Assembly: GCF_001039355.2 (NCBI RefSeq)
Contig: NW_019775913.1
Coordinates: 1-53,876, forward strand
Length of the DNA: 53,876 bases
Source: Lingula anatina
Taxonomy: Eukaryota > Brachiopoda > Lingulata > Lingulida > Lingulidae
Direction of reading: 5' to 3'
In this document: piece after piece, positions 44,001 to 47,281 of the stretch
How positions within the stretch are numbered: position 1 is the stretch's first letter
How the letters are laid out: the number at the start of each line of letters is the position of its first letter
The notes under the pieces: generated by a model
The model's database searches: none
Told to the model about the DNA's origin: nothing
Seen by the model: the letters and a program-made list of their open reading frames with translations, nothing else
Program-made: the position numbers and the translations under genes

Positions 44001-44879
44001 ACATTGGGGAACTCATCAGGAACGAGACCGCAGAGATGAGAGAGAAGATCTACGAGGCCTCGGTGAGTGCTGTCTTCTCATATACATCAAGTCTTATAAC
44101 CAGGTCACTTGGTTTGGTTATTTATCTTTATGCATAGCTGATCATTTTTATTAGCTGACTTGCCATTTGTCCACAAACCCATGATGGATCTTTGTACTGA
44201 GATATTATATAGTTGCTATGCTTCACTCCCTTTAAAATAGCATTTATGACTGCTTGGCTTTTATTGTGATGCTGATGAATTACATTGTGCAGTTTTTCTC
44301 CTGTTTCTAAAGGGTTTTATAGGTTTTAAAGGTTTTATAAATTGCAGCTATGTTGTGACTAGATTTTTGAAGAAAACTGAATTTTTTCTCTCCAGAACCG
44401 TGGTATCTACATGTTCCGTATCAACGATGACACAGTTGTTGATGCTACAATGTCTGGCGGCCTTGCACGCTACGTCAACCACTCCTGCAACCCCAACTGT
44501 GTAGCGGAGGTGGTGCCATTTGAAAAGGAAAGCAAAATCATTATTATTGCCAAGAGAAGAATTGCTACTGGGGAAGAGGTAAAACAAAATAAAGGAAAAC
44601 AAGTGTTTGATTGATCATCAGTATTACAATTTTTTCTGATAAACAAGCAATGTACTACTATCAGATGATGATGACTACAAATTATAATTTACCTAGTTAA
44701 AGGGAATTACAAAATGGTTAAGGGAAAGCTTTGTGGCTGCACTTTTTCAGATGATTGTACACCTTTTTGATGATTTATTCTTTTAGCTCACATATGACTA
44801 CAAGTTTGACTTTGAAGATGAACAGCACAAGATCCCCTGCTGTTGTGGAGCACCTAACTGCCGCAAGTGGATGAACTGA
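299..44879 (+). CDS. KMT2C/KMT2D: KMT2C/KMT2D-type histone H3K4 methyltransferase (5'-incomplete, 61 exons in window)
   Basis: Family knowledge: KMT2C/D are the catalytic subunits of nuclear COMPASS-like complexes (with WDR5, RBBP5, ASH2L, DPY30, UTX, PTIP, PA1, NCOA6) that mono-methylate H3K4 at enhancers. Seen: PHD fingers, an HMG box, disordered Pro/Gln-rich sequence, an extended PHD finger, FYRN, FYRC, a WIN motif and SET/post-SET occur in the family order. The exons I call add up to 15,694 nt; after one leading nucleotide they give 5,230 codons and a stop, with every donor and acceptor phase matching, which strongly supports the model. The start codon and first PHD cluster are upstream. 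The protein is already longer than I expect for human KMT2C and close to human KMT2D, partly because of the 28-copy repeat in exon 27. Exons are numbered e1-e61 from the window's left edge; intervals are in the block entries. KMT2C and KMT2D cannot be told apart, as expected for a pre-duplication invertebrate orthologue. Confidence 0.97.
965..2926 (+). CDS. KMT2C/KMT2D: e2-e6: acidic/serine-rich and basic linker between PHD clusters
   Basis: Exons 965-1049, 1279-1403, 1759-1932, 2336-2479 and 2831-2926. e2-e3 encode an acidic stretch ([15 protein letters not shown], ending [12 protein letters not shown]). e4-e5 are basic and Gly/Ser-rich ([28 protein letters not shown], a GGGGGG run), probably disordered with nuclear-localisation character. 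e6 reads [21 protein letters not shown], in the place of the conserved segment that leads into the second PHD cluster of KMT2C. No folded domain is visible. The e3 acceptor is preceded almost directly by a 55-bp ATT microsatellite. Confidence 0.85.
1208..1262 (+). repeat. (ATT)n microsatellite beside the e3 acceptor
   Basis: About 18 ATT units end 16 bp before the e3 exon, leaving only TATTCCAG as the pyrimidine-poor acceptor region. Confidence 0.95.
1543..1570 (+). repeat. (TA)n microsatellite
   Basis: An intronic run of about 13 TA units. Confidence 0.9.
3155..4549 (+). CDS. KMT2C/KMT2D: e7-e10: second PHD cluster (three PHD fingers)
   Basis: Exons 3155-3259, 3518-3699, 4081-4245 and 4434-4549. 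Three tandem PHD fingers are readable. The first has [12 protein letters not shown] with [13 protein letters not shown] and ends at CTVC. The second has [26 protein letters not shown] and WKCKWC. The third has [41 protein letters not shown] and YHCLMC. All Cys/His ligands expected of the C4HC3 pattern appear to be present. The LLCDDCD..YH.YCLDPPL signature is highly conserved in KMT2C/D. In the human proteins the last finger of this cluster is reported to bind acetylated H4; that function is inferred here only by homology. Confidence 0.95.
4900..6470 (+). CDS. KMT2C/KMT2D: e11-e14: post-PHD basic region and FPAY.QEAFFG motif
   Basis: Exons 4900-5181, 5537-5797, 5994-6091 and 6233-6470. e11 carries [18 protein letters not shown], a counterpart of a segment following the PHD cluster in human KMT2C. 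e12 has [19 protein letters not shown], matching the conserved basic G-[IV]-GGF motif. e13-e14 join across a GC-AG intron to give [17 protein letters not shown], a hallmark KMT2C/D sequence, so the non-canonical junction is well supported. e14 ends in a low-complexity Ala/Ser/Thr and Gln stretch. A second possible e12 donor six bases downstream has the same phase; 5797 is chosen for the better GTAGAG match. Confidence 0.92.
6778..8026 (+). CDS. KMT2C/KMT2D: e15-e17: acidic motif and Gln/Gly/Met/Pro-rich segment
   Basis: Exons 6778-6945, 7202-7447 and 7846-8026. e15 is acidic ([21 protein letters not shown]) and e16 begins with [17 protein letters not shown], both corresponding in position to conserved short motifs of human KMT2C (DDP..DI.EVL and KDVEDLF.AVL). 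The rest is low complexity: [30 protein letters not shown]. It is predicted to be disordered. Phases are 1-1, 1-1 and 1-2. Confidence 0.85.
8218..8766 (+). CDS. KMT2C/KMT2D: e18-e19: HMG-box domain
   Basis: Exons 8218-8500 and 8716-8766. After a short Pro-rich lead, the product reads [54 protein letters not shown] and [17 protein letters not shown]. This is the divergent HMG box of KMT2C/D: the WR/KVP..EK.PY..KA core and spacing match, including the intron between the PYL and QKAR segments. The human box has been linked to histone tail/DNA contact; here that is inference by homology. Confidence 0.93.
9149..9455 (+). CDS. KMT2C/KMT2D: e20: end of HMG-box extension, Pro-rich stretch and charged helix
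   Basis: The exon starts [11 protein letters not shown], then has [17 protein letters not shown] and a run of prolines. It ends in a Glu/Gln/Arg-rich segment ([36 protein letters not shown]) that should form a helix or coiled coil, as at this position in human KMT2C (EHEQEWKFRQQMRQ). Phase 0 in, phase 1 out. Confidence 0.88.
9812..10749 (+). CDS. KMT2C/KMT2D: e21: DPYAxPPxTPRP-repeat proline-rich region
   Basis: This 938-bp exon encodes about 312 residues rich in Pro, Gln and Gly. Irregular repeats include [36 protein letters not shown] and [12 protein letters not shown]. Many copies of DPY.[QK]PP.TPRP are characteristic of the central region of vertebrate KMT2C/D, so the repeat is ancestral. 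Poly-Gln tracts lie at 9871-9903 and 10290-10313. The C-terminal end ([20 protein letters not shown]) is less repetitive. Expected to be disordered; the TP sites could be phosphorylated, but nothing in the sequence proves it. Confidence 0.93.
11580..11747 (+). mobile_element. hAT-like MITE, copy 1
   Basis: A 168-bp element begins CAGGGGCAGATCCAGAG and ends AAATCCGCCCCTG, so the ends are inverted repeats. It is flanked by the 5-bp direct repeat GTGTT (11575-11579 and 11748-11752). Subterminal palindromic GTCTTCC/GGAAGAC motifs are also present. The element recurs inverted at 53107-53262, flanked by a different 5-bp duplication. CAGGGGC-type ends with 5-8 bp duplications are typical of hAT elements. 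There is no coding capacity, so it is non-autonomous. Confidence 0.85.
12471..12627. mobile_element. Foldback MITE-like element
   Basis: The left end CAGCTGACTAACAGACCCAC is an imperfect inverted repeat of the right end: both arms carry GACTAACAGA and then GGATCAAATAT. A second inner pair (AGCTTGTTGC near 12517 and GCAACAAGC near 12570) extends the stem, so most of the 157 bp can fold on itself. I found no clear target-site duplication. The terminal CAG could suggest hAT, but the class is uncertain. Confidence 0.65.
12795..12902 (+). CDS. KMT2C/KMT2D: e22: small Gln/Tyr-rich exon (possible cassette)
   Basis: A 108-bp open segment runs between a good acceptor (CCTTCTAG) and a strong donor (GGG|GTAAGT), phase 0 at both ends. 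It reads [20 protein letters not shown] and then [16 protein letters not shown] recognise no motif. Being phase 0-0, it could be skipped without changing the frame, so it may be a cassette exon. Support is only the open frame and splice sites, which is weaker than for its neighbours. Confidence 0.55.
12903..14072 (+). other. Intron 22 (1.17 kb)
   Basis: AT-rich non-coding sequence. Near 13336-13404 are short palindromic TTATATGGCAA-type motifs. The last 50 bp are dominated by an ATT microsatellite (14021-14058) that sits where the branch point and pyrimidine tract of the next acceptor should be. Confidence 0.7.
14021..14058 (+). repeat. (ATT)n microsatellite beside the e23 acceptor
   Basis: About 12 ATT-type units (with one GTT) end 14 bp before the e23 exon, again occupying the usual branch point/pyrimidine tract position. 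Confidence 0.95.
14073..14865 (+). CDS. KMT2C/KMT2D: e23-e24: LRELL helix and GPQGQMP heptapeptide repeats
   Basis: Exons 14073-14256 and 14437-14865. e23 encodes a charged helix ([18 protein letters not shown]) followed by [10 protein letters not shown], which resembles the 'LRQRQKLREII...LQHWQPE' stretch of human KMT2C. It contains an LxxLL motif, LRELL (14115-14129). e24 contains 14 tandem heptapeptides of the type GPQGQMP and then a Pro/Gly-rich tail. Expected to be disordered outside the helix. Confidence 0.88.
14443..14736 (+). repeat. Coding 21-bp minisatellite (14 GPQGQMP-type heptapeptides)
   Basis: The unit is 21 bp (typically CCTCAAGGACAGATGCCTGGT), in frame and repeated 14 times with drift. 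The first three copies read SQGQMPV-like, the central copies GPQGQMP almost exactly, and the last copies RPQGQMP and IPQGQMP. Four to five consecutive central copies are nearly identical at DNA level, which suggests recent slippage or unequal exchange. Confidence 0.92.
15276..16272 (+). CDS. KMT2C/KMT2D: e25-e26: Pro/Gly-rich, poly-Gln and LDELL motif
   Basis: Exons 15276-15496 and 15744-16272. e25 is Pro/Gly/Met-rich ([20 protein letters not shown]). e26 begins [19 protein letters not shown], then has a long Gln tract (about 15826-15902; one Leu-interrupted run), a Pro/Ser/Thr stretch and Gln-Gly repeats. It ends [10 protein letters not shown] across the junction with e27 (c|CT gives Pro in RPSDN). 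The LDELL motif (16257-16271) and the following SDPE segment align in order with LDDLLRSGEFD and TDPELD of human KMT2C. Confidence 0.9.
16430..20142 (+). CDS. KMT2C/KMT2D: e27: giant 3.7-kb exon with 28-copy Cys/His repeat, SUMO-type sites and LQELL motif
   Basis: This exon encodes about 1,237 residues, the largest here. Residues 1-124 include [19 protein letters not shown] and [14 protein letters not shown], related to the conserved segment after LDELL. Next comes the 28-copy [12 protein letters not shown] array (listed separately), then a Ser/Thr/Ala/Val-rich region, two psi-K-x-E motifs (VKVE at 19177-19188, IKTE at 19300-19311) that could be SUMO acceptors, and a Met/Pro-rich stretch with many GMMP/GMVPP repeats. 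It ends [15 protein letters not shown], almost identical to the human KMT2C counterpart, and includes the LxxLL motif LQELL (20122-20136). Conserved ends on both sides show that the array was inserted inside an otherwise orthologous exon. Confidence 0.95.
16801..18624 (+). repeat. 28 x 66-bp in-frame tandem array (22-residue Cys/His unit)
   Basis: The segment TGCCCAGACGGACATAAC starts at 16801 and its last copy starts at 18583, exactly 27 periods of 66 bp later, so there are 28 copies with no indels. Each encodes the invariant 12-residue core [12 protein letters not shown] followed by a variable 10-residue linker, mostly [10 protein letters not shown]; variants include [30 protein letters not shown] and [10 protein letters not shown]. 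The unit is acidic, with two Cys and one His (C-x3-H-x-C). Copies 2-10 are almost identical at DNA level, and 3' copies are more diverged. I know of no named domain with this pattern. Because 66 is a multiple of three and the unit lacks stops in several frames, long shadow frames occur on both strands. Confidence 0.97.
20254..20389 (+). repeat. 68-bp perfect tandem duplication in intron 27
   Basis: The segment ATTTAGTTTTGTGTCATGCT through CCAGCCATCTTCCTCT occurs at 20256-20319 and again at 20324-20387, with no difference that I can see. It is intronic, shortly upstream of the e28 acceptor. The identity implies a very recent duplication or an assembly artefact. Confidence 0.9.
20500..21959 (+). 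CDS. KMT2C/KMT2D: e28-e30: ERRDQQKQ coiled coil and conserved YEEWL helix
   Basis: Exons 20500-20678, 21168-21334 and 21799-21959. e28 continues LLEQ with [18 protein letters not shown] and [14 protein letters not shown], a coiled-coil pattern. e29 is Pro/Gly/Met-rich. e30 reads [20 protein letters not shown] and [16 protein letters not shown], matching the human KMT2C helix QYEEWLQETQQLLQMQQKYL and what follows it. Phases 0-2, 2-1 and 1-0 are consistent. The LLEQ..RR.QQ and YEEWL helices are family-specific and among the best-conserved central segments. Confidence 0.93.
21960..23474 (+). other. Intron 30 (1.5 kb)
   Basis: Non-coding AT-rich sequence. A short GT-rich region (about 23346-23397) resembles TGTA/TATG microsatellite. 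No exon or mobile element was recognised. Confidence 0.7.
23475..23630 (+). CDS. KMT2C/KMT2D: e31: coiled coil ([10 protein letters not shown])
   Basis: The exon encodes 52 residues, including [40 protein letters not shown] and [12 protein letters not shown]. The human KMT2C segment AKKAGREFPEEDAEQLKHV followed by QKQLEQIRKQQKEH aligns residue by residue, with the same polarity of charges. This is a long helix that probably mediates protein-protein contact. Confidence 0.93.
23885..24526 (+). CDS. KMT2C/KMT2D: e32: Met/Pro/Gln-rich disordered segment
   Basis: The exon opens [17 protein letters not shown] and continues with MMQ, GMMPQ and PPGGMMPQ repeats, then [20 protein letters not shown], a short charged helix, and a Pro/Ala-rich end. 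Two donors give phase 0: GTACGT at 24527 (chosen) and GTAAAA at 24554. They differ by nine residues, and I cannot decide which is used. About 214 residues, mostly disordered. Confidence 0.82.
24527..26124 (+). other. Intron 32 (1.6 kb)
   Basis: AT-rich non-coding sequence with TTTATTTA-type low complexity. No exon of the right phase and no recognised repeat. Confidence 0.7.
26125..27734 (+). CDS. KMT2C/KMT2D: e33-e36: NNPFS helix, Gly/Pro-rich linker and basic KKKRKRKKK patch
   Basis: Exons 26125-26263, 26553-26741, 27056-27193 and 27564-27734. e33 reads [20 protein letters not shown] and [18 protein letters not shown], matching NNPFSESFQERERKERLREQ and the helix after it in human KMT2C. e34-e35 are Pro/Gly/Phe-rich ([20 protein letters not shown]). 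e36 has [17 protein letters not shown], a strong basic nuclear-localisation-like patch that is also present in human (EEKGKKKRTRKKKRDD), then [18 protein letters not shown]. Phases 0-1, 1-1, 1-1 and 1-1. Confidence 0.92.
27756..27756. other. Single ambiguous base (N)
   Basis: One undetermined base lies in intron 36, 22 bp after the e36 end. It does not affect the coding model. Confidence 0.95.
28218..28871 (+). CDS. KMT2C/KMT2D: e37-e38: Pro-rich segment and [11 protein letters not shown] motif
   Basis: Exons 28218-28406 and 28635-28871, both phase 1-1. e37 reads [15 protein letters not shown] and then [20 protein letters not shown]. e38 has [20 protein letters not shown] and [20 protein letters not shown], ending [19 protein letters not shown]. 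The TLDAVA.G.FD..YERKE motif is shared with the next exon, e39. No named domain is recognised. Confidence 0.85.
28872..30162 (+). other. Intron 38 (1.3 kb) with ATA microsatellite
   Basis: AT-rich non-coding. An (ATA)n run lies at 29018-29045. The short motif GGAAAGCATATTTGGT is repeated near 29943-29977. No exon-like segment seen. The acceptor at its end (CACCAAG) has a modest pyrimidine tract. Confidence 0.65.
30163..30351 (+). CDS. KMT2C/KMT2D: e39: duplicate of the e38 TLDAVA motif (optional or alternative exon)
   Basis: A 189-bp phase 1-1 exon reads [20 protein letters not shown], then [20 protein letters not shown], then [13 protein letters not shown]. The second half is a clear relative of the e38 motif, so the exon probably arose by duplication. 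Equal phases at both ends allow inclusion, skipping or exchange with e38. The GQGQ part is encoded by repeated GGTCAAGGTCA. The acceptor is weaker than the neighbours', so the 5' boundary is less certain than the 3' one (GTAAGG). Confidence 0.75.
30352..32271 (+). other. Intron 39 (1.9 kb)
   Basis: Non-coding. It contains a C-rich run (30716-30728) and a TATA-box-like TATAAAAGG at 31100-31108 in a locally less AT-rich setting. No coding segment or recognised mobile element. Confidence 0.65.
32272..33596 (+). CDS. KMT2C/KMT2D: e40-e42: LLKQLL nuclear-receptor-box-like motif, acidic helix and basic region
   Basis: Exons 32272-32375, 32769-32910 and 33312-33596. e40 contains [20 protein letters not shown] with the LxxLL motif LKQLL (32304-32318), at the position of ELLKHLLKNK in human KMT2C. 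e40 ends ARRMSE at a GC donor (GAG|GCAAGT) and joins e41 ([20 protein letters not shown] and [19 protein letters not shown]) in phase 0. e42 has [32 protein letters not shown] and [17 protein letters not shown], corresponding to conserved KMT2C/D segments. Confidence 0.92.
34116..35954 (+). CDS. KMT2C/KMT2D: e43-e47: GTFGS motif, [11 protein letters not shown] motif and acidic/Lys-rich linker
   Basis: Exons 34116-34307, 34601-34814, 35122-35285, 35542-35642 and 35844-35954. e43 reads [20 protein letters not shown], a conserved KMT2D-type segment (G..L.GTFG). e44 has an Ala/Gly/Glu-rich low-complexity part and ends [11 protein letters not shown]. e45 has [20 protein letters not shown] followed by PALRVIDP, aligned with FVPSSSPESV and RYPDLSLVKEEPP of human KMT2C. 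e46-e47 are charged ([19 protein letters not shown]) and end ADSVEKQ. Phases are consistent throughout. Confidence 0.9.
35994..36477. other. Assembly gap (484 N)
   Basis: The run of N lies within intron 47, which begins at 35955. e47 ends and e48 begins in phase 0, and the joined protein ([13 protein letters not shown]) is as expected for the family, so no coding sequence need be missing. The sequence before the gap ends in a GTGTGTG run, suggesting that a GT microsatellite broke the assembly. Confidence 0.9.
36689..37969 (+). CDS. KMT2C/KMT2D: e48-e50: [14 protein letters not shown] block and CxHC..CSMNC zinc-ligand region
   Basis: Exons 36689-36839, 37165-37400 and 37772-37969. e48 reads [20 protein letters not shown] and [15 protein letters not shown], matching SVAITLHPTAAENISSVVAA and DLLHVRIPNSYE of human KMT2C. 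e49 has [19 protein letters not shown] and [14 protein letters not shown], matching QWCCHCKVVILGSGVRKSF and IVFCSNNCF; these paired cysteines likely bind zinc. e50 is Ser/Lys-rich ([16 protein letters not shown]). The e50 donor GTTGGT is weak but in phase. Confidence 0.93.
38301..39485 (+). CDS. KMT2C/KMT2D: e51-e53: extended PHD finger (ePHD)
   Basis: Exons 38301-38515, 38820-39063 and 39373-39485. The start [15 protein letters not shown] and [19 protein letters not shown] leads into [80 protein letters not shown] and [11 protein letters not shown]. This is the C2HC pre-PHD plus PHD module (ePHD) that precedes FYRN in all KMT2 proteins, with the zinc ligands intact. It continues [17 protein letters not shown] into the FYRN linker. 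By homology it supports chromatin and complex contacts. Confidence 0.96.
39486..41111 (+). other. Intron 53 (1.6 kb)
   Basis: Non-coding. It starts with a poly-C run (39489-39502), carries a (GGTT/GGAT)n repeat at 40690-40865 and a TA run at 40976-40990, and has little else recognisable. The acceptor TTTTCCAG|G gives the R needed to complete the ARIVHR junction. Confidence 0.7.
40690..40865 (+). repeat. Imperfect (GGTTGGTT/GGATGGTT) microsatellite
   Basis: About 175 bp of GGTTG/GATGG tetranucleotide-derived repeat with drift, intronic. Slippage origin is likely. Confidence 0.85.
41112..42222 (+). CDS. KMT2C/KMT2D: e54-e56: FYRN and start of FYRC domain
   Basis: Exons 41112-41238, 41545-41707 and 42086-42222. 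e54 reads [20 protein letters not shown] and [19 protein letters not shown], the FYRN core (R.GSL..H..GQLLP.Q...FH). e55 gives [20 protein letters not shown] and [20 protein letters not shown], where FYRN ends and FYRC begins. e56 continues [20 protein letters not shown] and [21 protein letters not shown] and FYRC fold together in KMT2 proteins and stabilise the protein. The e54 reading frame is not the longest one in the region, but it is fixed by homology and phase. Confidence 0.95.
42268..42644 (+). repeat. Dispersed direct duplication within intron 56
   Basis: A segment of about 115 bp at 42268-42379 (GGTTTTCATAGGATGAAACT to CAGTAATTTAGTGC) recurs at 42527-42644 with scattered mismatches and small indels. 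Shared words include ACATTGAACTTC, TATGTTGCT and CAGTAATTTAGTGC. It is an intronic partial duplication just before the WIN-motif exon. Confidence 0.8.
42700..42830 (+). CDS. KMT2C/KMT2D: e57: end of FYRC and WIN motif
   Basis: The exon reads [20 protein letters not shown] and [20 protein letters not shown]. The GCARSEP sequence is the WDR5-interaction (WIN) motif, identical to the core found in human KMT2C; its arginine enters the central pocket of WDR5 in the COMPASS-like complex. The motif spans about 42766-42795. The donor GTACGT leaves phase 2. Confidence 0.96.
43033..43117 (+). repeat. Partial duplication of e58 5' end with decoy acceptor
   Basis: TTTTTCAGACCTCATACGCT and CCACAGCAATAAGATCC (43031-43068) closely match the true e58 acceptor and first codons (43111-43147), 79 bp further on. 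The copied AG at 43037-43038 would be a usable acceptor in the same phase (RPHTLHSNK), but the reading frame hits TAA at about 43093-43095. It is therefore a decoy or relic, not the main acceptor. Confidence 0.82.
43118..43292 (+). CDS. KMT2C/KMT2D: e58: pre-SET segment
   Basis: The exon reads [20 protein letters not shown] and [20 protein letters not shown]-like sequence (here [19 protein letters not shown]), then LARSRIQ. It matches [40 protein letters not shown] and VYLARSRIQ of human KMT2C. This segment connects the WIN motif to the SET domain. Duplications of its 5' and 3' ends lie in the flanking introns. Confidence 0.95.
43290..43895 (+). repeat. Degenerate 70-80-bp minisatellite derived from the e58 3' end and donor
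   Basis: The e58 end TTACCTGGCTAGGTCAAGAA then TTCAG|GTGAGAAATTAATAG is echoed downstream by about seven units. One copy reads TTACCTAGCATGGCCAATAA then TGCAGGTAATGAATAA. CAGG-type junctions fall near 43350, 43432, 43501, 43572, 43647, 43730 and 43803, spaced 60-83 bp. The three units between about 43510 and 43730 are most alike. The tail AAAAACTTTGCATTTA also matches the intron start (AAAAAACCTTTGCATTA). The unit thus seems to have grown from the exon-intron junction itself. Confidence 0.75.
43946..44879 (+). CDS. KMT2C/KMT2D: e59-e61: SET and post-SET catalytic domain, stop codon
   Basis: Exons 43946-44062, 44396-44578 and 44787-44879. e59 reads [20 protein letters not shown] and [19 protein letters not shown]. 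e60 gives [20 protein letters not shown] and [20 protein letters not shown], with the [11 protein letters not shown]/catalytic motif. e61 gives [20 protein letters not shown] and [10 protein letters not shown], then TGA. The GLYAA SAM loop, the NHSC pseudoknot, the YDYKF segment and the C-x-C-x4-C post-SET zinc cysteines (CCCGAPNC) are intact, so activity is expected. By family this is an H3K4 methyltransferase, mainly mono-methylating. The human post-SET has CHCG; here the middle residue is Cys, a fourth nearby cysteine. The stop codon is at 44877-44879. Confidence 0.98.
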
Positions 44880-45036
44880 AGAGGTCACCACTTTTCAATA
44901 CACTACCAACATAGAGTTAGAACAGAAAAAAATGTGATTTGGACCAGTTCTGATTGATATTTTTTAAAAGAAAAACAAGGAGAACAATGAAAGGAACAAG
45001 AACATCCTTGATTTCTAAAGGAGATTATGTGAAAAG

Positions 45037-45042
45037 AATAAA
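45037..45042 (+). terminator. KMT2C/KMT2D: Candidate polyadenylation signal 1
   Basis: AATAAA 158 bp after the stop codon, giving a short 3'UTR. No GT-rich downstream element is striking. Confidence 0.35.
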
Positions 45043-46741
45043 GAAGGAAGAAGAGTGATTCAAGTTTGCAATCATTGGAGGGTATTTAAAAATTCATAGG
45101 GCCTGTATATAAGCTGGAAGAAAACCCAGTCAACTCAGTGTGAATATTGGCCACAAAACATGCTGCATTTCACATCTGATGTTGATTTATGAAAAACCAG
45201 TTTGCCACAAAATATCAATACTGTGGCTCACCACGGACAGATAAAATGCTACAAGGGAGCTATGGTATTGTCTATGCCTGTCATAATTCTGGAATACCTC
45301 ATTATTAATCACCGAGTTAATGTATGTCTCCCTTGGAAGAGGGCAAGAGGAGTTGGAGACATGAACTTAATTATGTTATTTTATCTCAAAATTGTGAATT
45401 TTATGATATTGCAAACTGCACAATATATGATCATGCAAGAAAACAGCTGTCAAGCGCGGTAAAGCTCCAGTGAACCTTTTTTAGATAGTCTGTGGCAGAA
45501 GTTCAGTCATGAGTAATTGAGAAGGTTGTGGCAGAAGCTGACTTCTGGTGAGTTATTGGTTGGCTATGTTGATTTGTGCAGAATCTGCAGAATCCTTGTG
45601 AGTCAGCCACTTGGAGGTTACATCCCAGAAAACTTCTACATAACAGAAATTGTGATCGAGTAACAACAAAAGGGAGAAACACAGTGCGGTAACAGACGTG
45701 CAGATGCATTGAAGTGCTGGGACTGTTTGGAAACTCTACAGCTAGCGTGGGTGTGATTTGAATGCTGACTCCAGCTCAAAACAGTCCTAGACCATTGTGT
45801 TTCTTCAAAGACACCTTGCAGCTGTGGTTACCTGCTCTCTCTAGTTTATTGTCTACAGCTATGGTGTCTTTCCCTTGGATATCATTGATAAACATTTCAA
45901 CATACTCTTTGGTATGCTCCTTGTTCTATAAATATTGATTTTTTTTTCAAATGTAATTTATAGCCATTGAATGGGGAAGGCATTCAATACCTTTAGAGTT
46001 TTGTCTTTTGACAAATTATTTTGCAGACATAAATTAATGTTCACAGAGTCAATATTTGTTATTTGGAGAAAACCCAGACGTCTGGATGGAATTGATGTTT
46101 GAAATTATTTCTTTCAATCTCTGTGGTATGTTATTGGCATTATTTCTTGGCACATTGTGCTATTGATTTCATTATTATATTTTCTTGCTGCCTTTATTTT
46201 CTCGTATTTTTCATTTTGTCTGTCATTTTTTGTCCAAATAGTTTCCCCATTTATTGAACCGCCATTTATATCAAACATTGTTTGAACAATGGAATTATTT
46301 GACCTTTTTCAAATAAGCAGTAGTGCGTGTAAATATGTTACAGAATTATTATTTCTGGTTGATATTTTGGATCGTTTATTAAGCGCCTCCACACTGTGGA
46401 TGGTAACTGATGACGTGGTAAACATTTTTTTGGCTGTCTTTATTGAATTTGTGAGTTTGATTTATTCTGCAGATGATCTCATCTCAATTATTTATTAATA
46501 GATTGAGTTATTCATTGTTACATCTGTTTTTTCTGGCATTGAATTTTTTGTCATTATTGTTTTTTTGGTGGGACTTAGTGTTATAGGTACCTCCAGCAGT
46601 GTTGACTTTGTTTGTTGACATTGTTTAGTAACATGTTAGTTAAAATGACTGTGTCGTAACCATGTCATTTTGTGTAAGGTTGCATTAAGCTAGCCAAGAG
46701 AATTTTTATAAAATATTTGTTTACGTGTCATATAGGAAAAA

Positions 46742-46747
46742 AATAAA
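46742..46747 (+). terminator. KMT2C/KMT2D: Candidate polyadenylation signal 2
   Basis: AATAAA about 1.86 kb after the stop codon, preceded by A-rich and followed by T/G-containing sequence. It would give a 3'UTR length in the range usual for large chromatin genes. Confidence 0.4.
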
Positions 46748-47161
46748 GAAATTTCTGCTGTTGAACAAACATGTCACAGCATTAGATGATGCAGCCCAAT
46801 TTACTCAGCCTCATTAACATGTGGATTGGACAAAAAATGCGCGTTTATGTAAATGTTAATACCATGGTGGGGCAATAATTGTGGAAATGATTGCAGTCAG
46901 TAATGTTTATGTTCAGTCATTAAGGACCTTTATAAAGTGTATAAAAAACTTGTACTTTATTATGTGTACTGTAAGGCTGATGACATGTAAATTGACGTTC
47001 AGCTGTACTTTTACTATAACCTCCTATGTAGATAAACTAATAGAACAACATCTCACTTATTGCCATTGAAACTTCTGATTGGTGAAGTTGAAAGAAATTT
47101 GGGGATTTCTGACTATGGAGCCAGACAGTGTTAATGTTGTATGGTATAGCTTTCTCCACTG

Positions 47162-47281
47162 ATGACATCAGTATCAAAACCTGTGATGTCATCATCATAA
47201 AGTGATGATGTTACAATCATGAACTGATGATGTCATTATCAAAATTAATGATGTCACCTCAGAATTGATGAGGTCATGGAT
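47162..47281 (+). repeat. Short minisatellite of TGATGATGTCA units
   Basis: Five to six drifted units of about 20-25 bp, each with (G)ATGATGTCA or its TGACATCA complement (for example CTGATGATGTCATTATC and TTAATGATGTCACCTC). TGATGTCA differs by one base from the CRE/ATF palindrome TGACGTCA. Low-complexity origin is most likely. Confidence 0.7.

Larger units (their letters stand above)
44880..46780 (+). other. Probable KMT2C/D 3'UTR
   Basis: Non-coding sequence directly after the stop codon, with no convincing open frame. AATAAA signals occur at 45037-45042 and 46742-46747. Without transcript data I cannot tell which is used; more signals follow at 48059-48068. The true UTR end may lie anywhere from about 45.06 kb to 48.1 kb. 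Confidence 0.5.
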
